From: Candidatus Aenigmatarchaeota archaeon
Lineage (GTDB): Archaea; Aenigmatarchaeota; Aenigmatarchaeia; Aenigmatarchaeales; Aenigmatarchaeaceae
NCBI GenBank assembly: GCA_011773475.1
Contig: WVXN01000013.1
Location: 1 to 5,737, forward strand
DNA length: 5,737 nt
Direction: 5' to 3'
This document shows positions 1 through 5,576 of this stretch, in pieces. A program made the translations under genes and the position numbers. Each line of letters starts with the position of its first letter. Positions within the stretch are counted from its first letter, which is position 1. The notes below the pieces were generated by a model that was given only the letters and a program-made list of their open reading frames with translations, was not told where the DNA came from and did not search any database.

Positions 1-327
1 GGACAGGAAGCAATTCTAATAAGCTTTGATACTGTGAGAGAAAATTTTAGATCAGCTTCAGAAAGAAACAGGTTCTATTGGAAACTTCATGGAAGAAAAC
101 AAGTTGTAACTAAAAAGTCTGGCAGATACGAATACAATAGAGAAGGCCTATTAAAAGAAATTCCACATATTAAAGTTGCAAACTCTGTTTTCATAATTGC
201 AATGGAACACATGAAGAGAATGATGAAATTTTTTGATGAATGGGAAGATAAAATTGAGTTAAAAACATTCCCAGTTTTACTAGATGAGATGGAAATGAGA
301 AAATTAAAAGAGGTTGAGATTGAATGA
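1..327 (+). CDS. Conserved-looking hypothetical protein, 3' part only
   Basis: The frame is open from the first base of the window to a TGA at 325-327, so this is the C-terminal part (108 codons) of a gene that begins upstream. A GTG at 34-36 could be read as a start, but the codons before it (GQEAILISFDTVRENF) look like continuing protein. The fragment is charged, with a basic, aromatic central part (SERNRFYWKLHGRKQVV), then an IPHIKVANSVFIIAMEHM stretch and an acidic, helical C-terminus. It has no membrane segment and no catalytic signature that I recognise. I cannot name the family; it has the look of a conserved cytoplasmic archaeal protein. Its stop overlaps the next start as ATGA, which suggests translational coupling to the MazG-like gene. 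Confidence 0.75.
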   Translation, partial: GQEAILISFDTVRENFRSASERNRFYWKLHGRKQVVTKKSGRYEYNREGLLKEIPHIKVANSVFIIAMEHMKRMMKFFDEWEDKIELKTFPVLLDEMEMRKLKEVEIE

Positions 328-698
328 AAACTGAATTTGATAAAACATTGAAAACTATTAGAAAAAAAGTTTATGAATGCCCATGGAGTAAAGAAGAAGA
401 AATAAAAGGTCATATAGAAGAACTATTGAAAGAAGTAAAAGAGTTAAAAGAAGCTATTGAAAAAAATGATAAAATTAATCTTAGAGAAGAAATAGGAGAT
501 GTATTTTACGATTCTATGTTTTTGATGTTTTTAGCTGAAAGAGACGAAAGTATTAATCTTGAAGAAATTTTAAAAACTTTAAGAGAAAAAATAGAGAGAA
601 GAACTCCGTGGATTTTTGGAAATATGAAGATTAATACAAGAGAAGAAGCCCTAAAAGTTTGGAATGAAATTAAACAAAAAGAAAAGGTTAAAATATGA
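324..698 (+). CDS. MazG-like nucleotide pyrophosphohydrolase
   Basis: This 124-residue protein is a probable single-domain all-alpha NTP pyrophosphohydrolase of the MazG superfamily, cleaving (d)NTPs to NMP and pyrophosphate with Mg2+. The metal-binding signature is visible: E37-x-x-E40, then 15 residues, then E56-x-x-D59 (EEIGDVFYD). It follows the layout of a bacterial MazG domain beyond that core: a CPW motif at residues 19-21 followed by a Lys-Glu run, RRTPWIFGN where MazG has RRHPHVFGD, and a C-terminal EALKVWNEIKQKEK matching the usual L-x-x-W-x-x-I-K ending. E. coli MazG has two such domains; this protein has one. The start is set by the 4-nt ATGA overlap with the upstream stop and a GAGGT about 9 nt before it. 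Its own stop overlaps the NUDIX start in the same way, so the two housekeeping hydrolases are probably made together. The substrate cannot be read from the sequence. Confidence 0.88.
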   Translation: MKTEFDKTLKTIRKKVYECPWSKEEEIKGHIEELLKEVKELKEAIEKNDKINLREEIGDVFYDSMFLMFLAERDESINLEEILKTLREKIERRTPWIFGNMKINTREEALKVWNEIKQKEKVKI

Positions 699-1132
699 AA
701 AAAGTTGCAAATGCTGGAGTGGGTGTAATGTTATTAAAAGACGATAAAGTCTTACTAGGAAAAAGAAATGACGATTCTATTAAGGCTGACAGCTTATTAC
801 ATGGGGAAGGAACATGGACATGTCCAGGCGGAAAACTGGATTTTGGAGAGAAGATTGTTGATGCAGTCAAAAAGGAAATTTTTGAAGAAACAGGAATTAA
901 AGCAAATTATTTAAATGTAGTAAGCGTTACAAACGAGATTGTTTCTGATGCTCATTTTGTTACAATCGGATTTTTATGTAAGGATTTTGAAGGCGAACCA
1001 AAGATAATGGAACCAGAAGAAATAGTAGAATGGAAATGGTTTTCATTAAACAAATTACCAGAAAACATATATCCACCAAGTTTAAAGCTAATAAATAACT
1101 ATCTTGAAAATAAAATCTATAAAGGTGATTAA
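695..1132 (+). CDS. NUDIX hydrolase, NUDT15-like
   Basis: This 145-residue NUDIX hydrolase splits nucleoside diphosphate-X compounds, most likely (modified) NTPs. The NUDIX box spans residues 46-68: G46-x5-E52-x7-K60-E61-I-F-E64-E65-T-G67-I68. The only departure from GX5EX7REUXEEXGU is Lys for Arg at position 60; the metal-binding glutamates are intact. The surrounding pattern resembles human NUDT15: GVGVMLL and VLLGKR in the first strands, a W-x-x-PGG-x-L-x-FGE run into the box, HFVTIGF, and EPEEIVEWKWF before a closing helix. NUDT15 and its relatives hydrolyse abnormal purine nucleotides, which fits the preceding MazG-like gene and suggests nucleotide-pool cleaning. The start overlaps the MazG stop as ATGA, and the stop directly abuts the cdc48 start. 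Family assignment is firm; the substrate is inferred. Confidence 0.93.
   Translation: MKKVANAGVGVMLLKDDKVLLGKRNDDSIKADSLLHGEGTWTCPGGKLDFGEKIVDAVKKEIFEETGIKANYLNVVSVTNEIVSDAHFVTIGFLCKDFEGEPKIMEPEEIVEWKWFSLNKLPENIYPPSLKLINNYLENKIYKGD
1124..1129 (+). promoter_or_regulatory. Shine-Dalgarno site for cdc48
   Basis: GGTGAT lies 3 nt before the ATG at 1133, inside the last codons of the NUDIX gene. It is complementary to the 3' end of archaeal 16S rRNA. The same string, GGTGATTAAATG, recurs at the start of the DUF3467 gene, which supports both start choices. Confidence 0.7.
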
Positions 1133-3415
1133 ATGGCTGAAAAAGAGATAAAACTAAAAGTCGGAGAACTAACAGGAAGAGAAGATTTTGGAAGAGGTAT
1201 AGCAAGATTAGAAACTAAAACCATGAGTAAGATTGGAGTAAAAGAAGGAGACATTGTAGAAATAGAAGGCAAGAGAAAAACAGGAGCAGTTGCCATAAGA
1301 AGTTATCCAGCAGATCTAGGGCTAAACATGTTGAGAATTGACGGCCTTGTTAGAAGAAATGTAGACGCTTCTATTAGCGAGGCAGTAAAAATTAGAAAGG
1401 CTGATGCTAAAGAAGCAAGAAAAGTAATTTTAGCTCCTGCCCAAAAAGGTTTTATGCTACATATTTCTCCGAATTTGTTAAAGCAAAATCTTTACATGAG
1501 GCCAATGACAAAGGGAGACATAATAATAACAAATCCTGTTTTTAAGACAAGAACAAGAAATCAAGATGATATTTTTTCTATTTTTGGTATTGATATTCAA
1601 GAAGTTTTTATGCCAATGGGAACAGAAATGAGACTGGTTGTTGTTGACACTAAACCAGAAGGTATAACACAAATAACTGATATGACACAAGTTGAGCTTT
1701 TGCATGAAGCTGTAGAAGTTGCACAAAGAAAACTACCAACTGTTACATACGAGGATGTCGGAGGTTTAAGCCAAATAGTTCCCAAAATAAGGGAGATGAT
1801 TGAAGTTCCATTAAGGCACCCAGAGATCTTTGAAAGATTGGGAGTGGAACCTCCAAAAGGAGTTTTGCTTCACGGTCCTCCAGGAACAGGAAAAACTTTA
1901 ATAGCAAAAGCTGTTGCAAATGAATCTGGAGCAAATTTCATAAGTTTGGCGGGACCTGAAATATTCTCTAAATGGTACGGGCAAACAGAACAGAATCTAA
2001 GAAAAGTTTTTGCAGATGCGGAAAAAAATTCTCCAAGCATAATATTTATTGATGAGATAGATGCAATTGCTCCTAAGAGAGAGCAGGTAACAGGTGAAGT
2101 TGAGAGAAGAACAGTTTCTCAATTATTAACTTTAATGGATGGCCTAAAACTAAGAGGCAAGGTTATAGTTATAGCTGCTACTAATCGTGTTAACTCATTA
2201 GATCCTGCATTAAGAAGAACTGGAAGATTTGACAGAGAATTAGAGATTCCAGTTCCAGATAAACAAGGAAGAAAGGAAATATTGCAAATACACACAAGAC
2301 ACATGCCATTGGAAAAAGGCATTAATCTTGATAAATTAGCAGAAATTACTTATGGGTATGTAGGAGCAGATCTTGCTGGATTAGCAAAAGAAGCTGCAAT
2401 GCATGCATTAAGAAGAGTTATTCCAGAAGTTTCTTCATTAAAAGAAGGAGAACCCTTACCAAAAGAGGTTTTAGAAAAATTAAAAGTCACAAAAGAAGAT
2501 TTTGATTATGCATTGAGAATGGTTCAACCTTCTGCTATGAGAGAAGTTTTGGTTGAGATTCCAAGAGTTAAGTGGGAAGATGTTGGAGGCTTGGAAGAGG
2601 TTAAACAAAGTTTAAAAGAAGCTGTTGAATGGCCTTTGAGCAATCCAGAAAGTTTTAAGAAAGTTGGAATCAGACCGCCAAGAGGAATTTTATTGTACGG
2701 ACCTCCTGGTTGTGGAAAAACTTATATTGCTAAAGCATTGGCAAATGAAACTGGAGTTAATTTTATCGCTGTAAAAGGACCAGAGTTATTATCAAAATGG
2801 GTTGGCGAGTCAGAGCAACATGTTAGAGATGTTTTTAGAAGAGCAAAACAAGTTGCACCATCAATAGTTCTTTTTGATGAAATTGATGCTATGGCACCAA
2901 AAAGAGGTTTAAGTCTTGGAACAAGAGTTACTGAACAAGTTGTTTCTCAGTTATTAACAGAAATGTCTGGGATATCTGAACTAGAAGGCGTAGTAGTTGT
3001 TGCAACTACCAACAGACCAGATATGTTGGACTCTGCTCTATTAAGACCAGGAAGGTTTGACAGATTAATATATGTTCCTGCTCCAGATGAAGAAGCAAGA
3101 CTACAAATTTTCAAAGTTCATACTAAGAATATGCCACTTAAAACAGTTGATTTGAAAAAACTGTCTAAACAAACCGAAGGTTATTCAGGAGCAGACATAG
3201 AAGCTCTTTCCAGAGAAGCTGCAATGTTTGCATTAAGGGAAGCAGTTAAAAACAAGAAAGAAGTTAAAGAAATTACATCAAAACATTTTAATAAAGCTTT
3301 AAAGAAAGTAAGACCATCAATAACAGACGATATGTTTAACAAATATAAAAAAGCTGTTGAAAACCTTAGAAAGACAAAATTAGAGGAGGAAGACAAGGCC
3401 AGATACATAGGGTGA
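1133..3415 (+). CDS. cdc48: Cdc48/VCP (p97/VAT-type) AAA+ ATPase with RYIG tail
   Basis: This is a 760-residue hexameric two-ring AAA+ unfoldase that threads proteins through its pore for remodelling or delivery to a protease. Order of parts: Cdc48 N domain (double-psi barrel plus second subdomain, about residues 1-190); D1 with Walker A GPPGTGKT at 248-255, Walker B ending D307-E308, arginine fingers R362 and R365; D2 with Walker A GPPGCGKT at 523-530, Walker B ending D582-E583, arginine fingers R638 and R641. Pore-loop motifs are KWYGQTE in D1 and KWVGESE in D2, both aromatic as in archaeal VAT-like rings. All catalytic residues are present and the length is normal for archaeal Cdc48. After the last helix a short charged tail (KLEEEDKA) ends in RYIG. 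This is neither the proteasome-docking HbYX ending, with penultimate Tyr, nor the LYG ending of p97. The next two genes encode proteins with the same last four residues. The gene abuts the NUDIX stop and lies 4 nt before DUF3467. Confidence 0.98.
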   Translation: MAEKEIKLKVGELTGREDFGRGIARLETKTMSKIGVKEGDIVEIEGKRKTGAVAIRSYPADLGLNMLRIDGLVRRNVDASISEAVKIRKADAKEARKVILAPAQKGFMLHISPNLLKQNLYMRPMTKGDIIITNPVFKTRTRNQDDIFSIFGIDIQEVFMPMGTEMRLVVVDTKPEGITQITDMTQVELLHEAVEVAQRKLPTVTYEDVGGLSQIVPKIREMIEVPLRHPEIFERLGVEPPKGVLLHGPPGTGKTLIAKAVANESGANFISLAGPEIFSKWYGQTEQNLRKVFADAEKNSPSIIFIDEIDAIAPKREQVTGEVERRTVSQLLTLMDGLKLRGKVIVIAATNRVNSLDPALRRTGRFDRELEIPVPDKQGRKEILQIHTRHMPLEKGINLDKLAEITYGYVGADLAGLAKEAAMHALRRVIPEVSSLKEGEPLPKEVLEKLKVTKEDFDYALRMVQPSAMREVLVEIPRVKWEDVGGLEEVKQSLKEAVEWPLSNPESFKKVGIRPPRGILLYGPPGCGKTYIAKALANETGVNFIAVKGPELLSKWVGESEQHVRDVFRRAKQVAPSIVLFDEIDAMAPKRGLSLGTRVTEQVVSQLLTEMSGISELEGVVVVATTNRPDMLDSALLRPGRFDRLIYVPAPDEEARLQIFKVHTKNMPLKTVDLKKLSKQTEGYSGADIEALSREAAMFALREAVKNKKEVKEITSKHFNKALKKVRPSITDDMFNKYKKAVENLRKTKLEEEDKARYIG
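3401..3412 (+). other. C-terminal RYIG codons, copy 1 (Cdc48)
   Basis: AGA TAC ATA GGG followed by TGA encodes the last four residues of Cdc48. It is the first of three identical protein endings in consecutive genes. Its final Gly codon and stop also supply the GGTGA of the next gene's ribosome-binding site. Confidence 0.9.
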
Positions 3416-3416
3416 T
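3411..3416 (+). promoter_or_regulatory. Shine-Dalgarno site for the DUF3467 gene, overlapping the cdc48 stop
   Basis: GGTGAT, followed by TAA and the ATG at 3420, contains the TGA stop of cdc48 and two bases of its last Gly codon. The upstream protein end and the downstream initiation signal therefore occupy the same bases, pointing to termination-reinitiation coupling between the two genes. Confidence 0.65.
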
Positions 3417-3419
3417 TAA

Positions 3420-3761
3420 ATGGAGAAAAAAAAGGCAATTAATGTAAGAGTTGATCACGGAGAACATGTATTTTTTTCAGACAATGTTACAGTATCTCAT
3501 AATCAAAGTAAGTTTATTGTAGATTTTTCTCAGACAATACCAAGTTTTGACAATGTTGGAGGAGATATGAGGCAATCTTTTGTAATAAAACACAAAGCAG
3601 TAATGTTGGATCCGCAATTTGCTAAAATATTCTTTGACTTGTTACAAAAGAACATTAAGAAATACGAGAAAAAGTTTGGTAAAATCAAACTTCCAAAAAA
3701 GAGAAGAGCCAAGAAAAAAGAAACTTTGGATACAGAGGGATCAACTAGATACATTGGTTGA
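3420..3761 (+). CDS. DUF3467 family protein with RYIG tail
   Basis: This 113-residue small protein matches the DUF3467 pattern: an N-terminal strand region with FFSDNVTVSHNQSKFIVDF, a variable loop (SQTIPSFDNVGGDMRQ), then a strand and helix of the type V-x-x-D-P-Q-F-A-K followed by LLQKNIKKYEKKFGKI. The family is of unknown biochemical function as far as I know. After the domain comes a lysine/arginine-rich linker (about residues 93-103), a short acidic-polar stretch and a terminal RYIG identical to the end of Cdc48. The start is set by GGTGAT 3 nt upstream and by the 4-nt gap after the cdc48 stop. There is no signal peptide or membrane segment, so it is probably cytoplasmic. Lying between Cdc48 and an HExxH protein with the same tail, it may be a cofactor or adaptor of the same system; this is inferred from context only. 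Confidence 0.85.
   Translation: MEKKKAINVRVDHGEHVFFSDNVTVSHNQSKFIVDFSQTIPSFDNVGGDMRQSFVIKHKAVMLDPQFAKIFFDLLQKNIKKYEKKFGKIKLPKKRRAKKKETLDTEGSTRYIG
3747..3758 (+). other. C-terminal RYIG codons, copy 2 (DUF3467 protein)
   Basis: AGA TAC ATT GGT followed by TGA. It differs from copy 1 only at the third positions of the Ile and Gly codons, both silent. The sequence before it (TEGST) is unrelated to that before the other copies. Confidence 0.9.
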
Positions 3762-3762
3762 T

Positions 3763-4260
3763 ATGGATAGGTATTTTATTGATAAGCTGAAAGACTCTAC
3801 TTCAATCCCAGATATATTTGAAATTGTAAAAGAAGTTGTTTGGAAGACGATCAAGAGGAGCAGAGCAGGTTTGGAGTTAGGATTAGTTGAATTGGGAAAT
3901 CATCCAAGGGGATTTTTAGGAGCGTACTATATTTCTGGTTCGAATATGATAGTTATGAATGAAACTCCATTAAAAAGAATCCAAGAGACTAACACAAATC
4001 TTTTAGTTCCTTATATTTTTTCTATTCTCCTTCATGAATATTTACACAGTTTAGGACTTTTTAATGAAAAATTAGTTAAAAAATTAACCTATGAAATAAG
4101 TTGTGAAATTTTTGGAGAAAACAGTTTAATAGCTGAAATCTCAAGAGACATGAGAAAATTCTTTCCAAATTTCATTTATCCAGAAGGCTCGCCAAAAATT
4201 GATAAACCAATAAAATTAGTAAAGAATTTTGACAAGTCTAATATAAGATACATAGGCTAA
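3763..4260 (+). CDS. Small HExxH putative zinc metalloprotease with RYIG tail
   Basis: This 165-residue protein carries H91-E92-Y-L-H95 followed by SLG, the zinc-binding and catalytic signature of zincin-type metallopeptidases. The motif sits in a predicted helix (IFSILLHEYLHSLGLF) with hydrophobic residues on its N-terminal side, as expected. A third zinc ligand is not obvious; E111 and E115 in the following helix are candidates, as in gluzincin-like folds. There is no signal peptide or clear membrane segment, so it probably acts in the cytoplasm. A polar, lysine-rich C-terminal tail (about residues 138-161) ends in RYIG, as in Cdc48 and DUF3467. An in-frame ATG at 3619 would give a longer protein but lies inside the DUF3467 gene and adds a basic segment unlike a domain. 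The ATG at 3763, one base after the DUF3467 stop, fits the spacing of the neighbours. Peptidase activity is inferred from the motif; I do not recognise the family. Confidence 0.8.
   Translation: MDRYFIDKLKDSTSIPDIFEIVKEVVWKTIKRSRAGLELGLVELGNHPRGFLGAYYISGSNMIVMNETPLKRIQETNTNLLVPYIFSILLHEYLHSLGLFNEKLVKKLTYEISCEIFGENSLIAEISRDMRKFFPNFIYPEGSPKIDKPIKLVKNFDKSNIRYIG
4240..4250 (+). promoter_or_regulatory. Possible TATA element for the pilin-like gene
   Basis: AATATAAGATA is TATA-like and centred about 24 nt before the ATG at 4269, the distance expected for a leaderless archaeal transcript. No Shine-Dalgarno site precedes that ATG. The element overlaps coding sequence including the RYIG codons, and the genome is AT-rich, so chance is a real alternative. 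Confidence 0.25.
4246..4257 (+). other. C-terminal RYIG codons, copy 3 (HExxH protein)
   Basis: AGA TAC ATA GGC followed by TAA. The third copy again differs only by silent changes, plus an exchange of stop codon. The ATG of the following gene is 8 nt after the stop, without a GGTGAT site, so here the Gly-stop bases are not held by a ribosome-binding site. Confidence 0.9.
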
Positions 4261-4268
4261 TAATTATT

Positions 4269-5339
4269 ATGAGAGCGGTAACACCAGTAATGTCTGGAAT
4301 AATTATAATAAGTTTAACAATAGCTTTAATGGCCCTGTTCTGGATTTTCATTTCCGGATCTTATACTTATTTGACATCTTCTGGTGAATCAACTGTTGCT
4401 AGAACTCTACTTGTAGTATCTTCTTGTATGAAAATAGAATCAGTTTCAGGAAATAAAGTTTATGTAAAAAATTGTGGAGAAGGATCAATAACTGAAGATA
4501 CTTTAAAAGTTTTTTTGAATGATATTCCTTTGAATTTTACAATGAGTCCTACTATTGTTGAGGAAGATGAAGTTGGAACAGTTAGATTGTCTGGTTTGCT
4601 GAATTTTAGTCTGGGAGGATATTTGCTAAAAGTTACAAATCCTAAAGTAATAACTGAAAGAACTGTAGAAGCTGTTTTACATGATTCTTGCGTATTAGCT
4701 TTTGATTTTGATGAAGGTTCTGGAACTAAAGTTCATGATTCTTCTGGTTATGAAAACGATGGAACTATTTACGGAACTGGAATTAGTTGGACTAATGGTA
4801 AATTTGGAAGTGCTTTAGATTTTCCTGGTACTGATGAAAGATACGTCAATGTATCTGATTCTCCAAGCTTGGATATTACAGACGAAATCACAATAGAAGC
4901 ATGGATATATCCAGAGTGGGTTGGTACAACCAGCTCACCTTATATAGTTGCTAAGAACTATGGTTACCCCGACGGAACAAGAACATATGCATTCTTCCTT
5001 CATTATCAACCCCCTGGTCAGGTAACAGGAGTGTTGAATGAGACTACTATTGATGGTATTATAATAAACATTAATCAATGGTATCACGTTGCAATGAGTT
5101 GGGACGGAAGCATTGCTAAAATTTATTTGAATGGTGAAAAAACAAATGAAACATCTTTCACAGGCCCACTGACTCCAAATGATTATAGACTTGTGGTAGG
5201 AGCTAGAAATGATGGTGGTACCCCACCAACACTTAATACACATCGTCAATTTAATGGTACAATAGACAACTTAAGAATTTATAACAAAGCATTGACTCCT
5301 GATGAGTTAGTGTTCTTTAAACCAGTAAAATATTATTAA
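4269..5339 (+). CDS. Pilin-like membrane-anchored surface protein with LamG/ConA-like domain
   Basis: This 356-residue protein begins MRAVTPV and continues into one hydrophobic segment (about residues 8-30). It resembles archaeal type IV pilin N-termini of the RA-V-x-P-V type, which a prepilin peptidase cuts after the Ala; the leader would be only three residues. A beta-rich segment follows, with a Cys pair at 53 and 69 that could form a disulfide. From about residue 141 to 350 there is a LamG/concanavalin-like fold of the Laminin_G_3 type: LAFDFDEGSGTKVHDSSG, then a KFGSALDF stretch, ITIEAWIYP, WYHVAMSWDG, KIYLNGE, and a final GTIDNLRIYNKALTPDE. Six N-x-S/T sequons (the first at N89 and N112) fit an N-glycosylated exterior protein. 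It probably acts in adhesion or sugar binding at the cell surface. It does not carry the RYIG ending of its upstream neighbours (it ends PVKYY). The stop overlaps the convergent histone stop. Confidence 0.85.
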   Translation: MRAVTPVMSGIIIISLTIALMALFWIFISGSYTYLTSSGESTVARTLLVVSSCMKIESVSGNKVYVKNCGEGSITEDTLKVFLNDIPLNFTMSPTIVEEDEVGTVRLSGLLNFSLGGYLLKVTNPKVITERTVEAVLHDSCVLAFDFDEGSGTKVHDSSGYENDGTIYGTGISWTNGKFGSALDFPGTDERYVNVSDSPSLDITDEITIEAWIYPEWVGTTSSPYIVAKNYGYPDGTRTYAFFLHYQPPGQVTGVLNETTIDGIIININQWYHVAMSWDGSIAKIYLNGEKTNETSFTGPLTPNDYRLVVGARNDGGTPPTLNTHRQFNGTIDNLRIYNKALTPDELVFFKPVKYY

Positions 5340-5554
5340 TAGTTCTTTCTTGCCAATTCTATGTCTTCTCTTTTTACAGTTTTTCTTCCAGCATGTCTGG
5401 CAAACCTAACAGCATCTTTGGCAATATCAAATGTAAGCTCTTTAATGACCCTTGCTAGAGCTTGTGCAGCTGCTTCAGAAACCCTTTCTGCACCTGCATG
5501 CTTTAGAATCTCTGCCATGGGTGCAGCAGCTATTATAGACCTCTTTCTTGGCAT
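5336..5554 (-). CDS. Archaeal histone, HMf type, with basic N-terminal extension
   Basis: This 72-residue histone-fold DNA-packaging protein is clear from AGAERVS (residues 20-26), RHAGRKT (53-59) and REDIELA (62-68). Residues known from HMfB for structure are retained: R24 and T59 (the Arg-Thr pair), G21 at the stacking surface, and H54 and D64 at the dimer-dimer interface. Two features differ. A short basic extension (PRKR at 2-5) precedes the fold, making it a few residues longer than HMfB. The position equivalent to HMfB Arg10, a DNA minor-groove contact, is Glu15. The start is the only suitable ATG. No Shine-Dalgarno site precedes it, and a TATA element centred about 28 nt upstream suggests a nearly leaderless mRNA. 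The gene converges on the pilin-like gene with overlapping stop codons. Confidence 0.97.
   Translation of the reverse strand: MPRKRSIIAAAPMAEILKHAGAERVSEAAAQALARVIKELTFDIAKDAVRFARHAGRKTVKREDIELARKNY
5371..5384 (+). terminator. Possible oligo-T terminator for the plus-strand operon
   Basis: Two T5 runs (5371-5375 and 5380-5384) lie 32-45 nt past the stop of the pilin-like gene, on the plus strand. Archaeal RNA polymerase can stop at such runs. They are also the complement of Lys-rich histone codons, so they may have no role. Confidence 0.25.
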
Positions 5555-5576
5555 ATTGAATTTATTTAAATAAGAA

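Noticed and set aside
87..413. Minus-strand open frame opposite the first two genes
   Set aside because: Phe/Ser-rich complement of Lys/Glu-rich coding sequence. It has no domain and is covered by two well-supported plus-strand genes.
2213..2236. RRTGRFDRE in D1 instead of the common RRPGRFDRE
   Set aside because: That position is variable in the family (Phe in human p97), and both arginine fingers are intact, so it is not evidence of a defect.
3619..3762. Upstream in-frame ATG extending the HExxH protein by 48 residues
   Set aside because: The extension lies wholly inside the DUF3467 coding region in another frame, is highly basic without domain character, and the ATG at 3763 has the tight spacing seen at neighbouring junctions.
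3401..4260. RYIG as a SAMP/ubiquitin-like C-terminus or an archaeosortase sorting signal
   Set aside because: Ubiquitin-like modifiers end in Gly-Gly and have a beta-grasp fold. Archaeosortase signals have a transmembrane helix and basic end. None of these is present in the three proteins.
3401..4262. DNA-level repeat or mobile-element footprint at the three gene ends
   Set aside because: Similarity of the nucleotides is confined to the RYIG-stop codons and one following T, is exactly in frame each time, and varies only at silent positions. There are no flanking duplications.
4935..5249. Minus-strand open frame opposite the LamG domain
   Set aside because: Cys/Ile/Ser-rich low-quality translation fully inside a convincing domain on the other strand.
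5361..5573. Plus-strand open frame antisense to the histone
   Set aside because: Its apparent hydrophobic protein is the complement of the unmistakable histone sequence, and it has no initiation signal.
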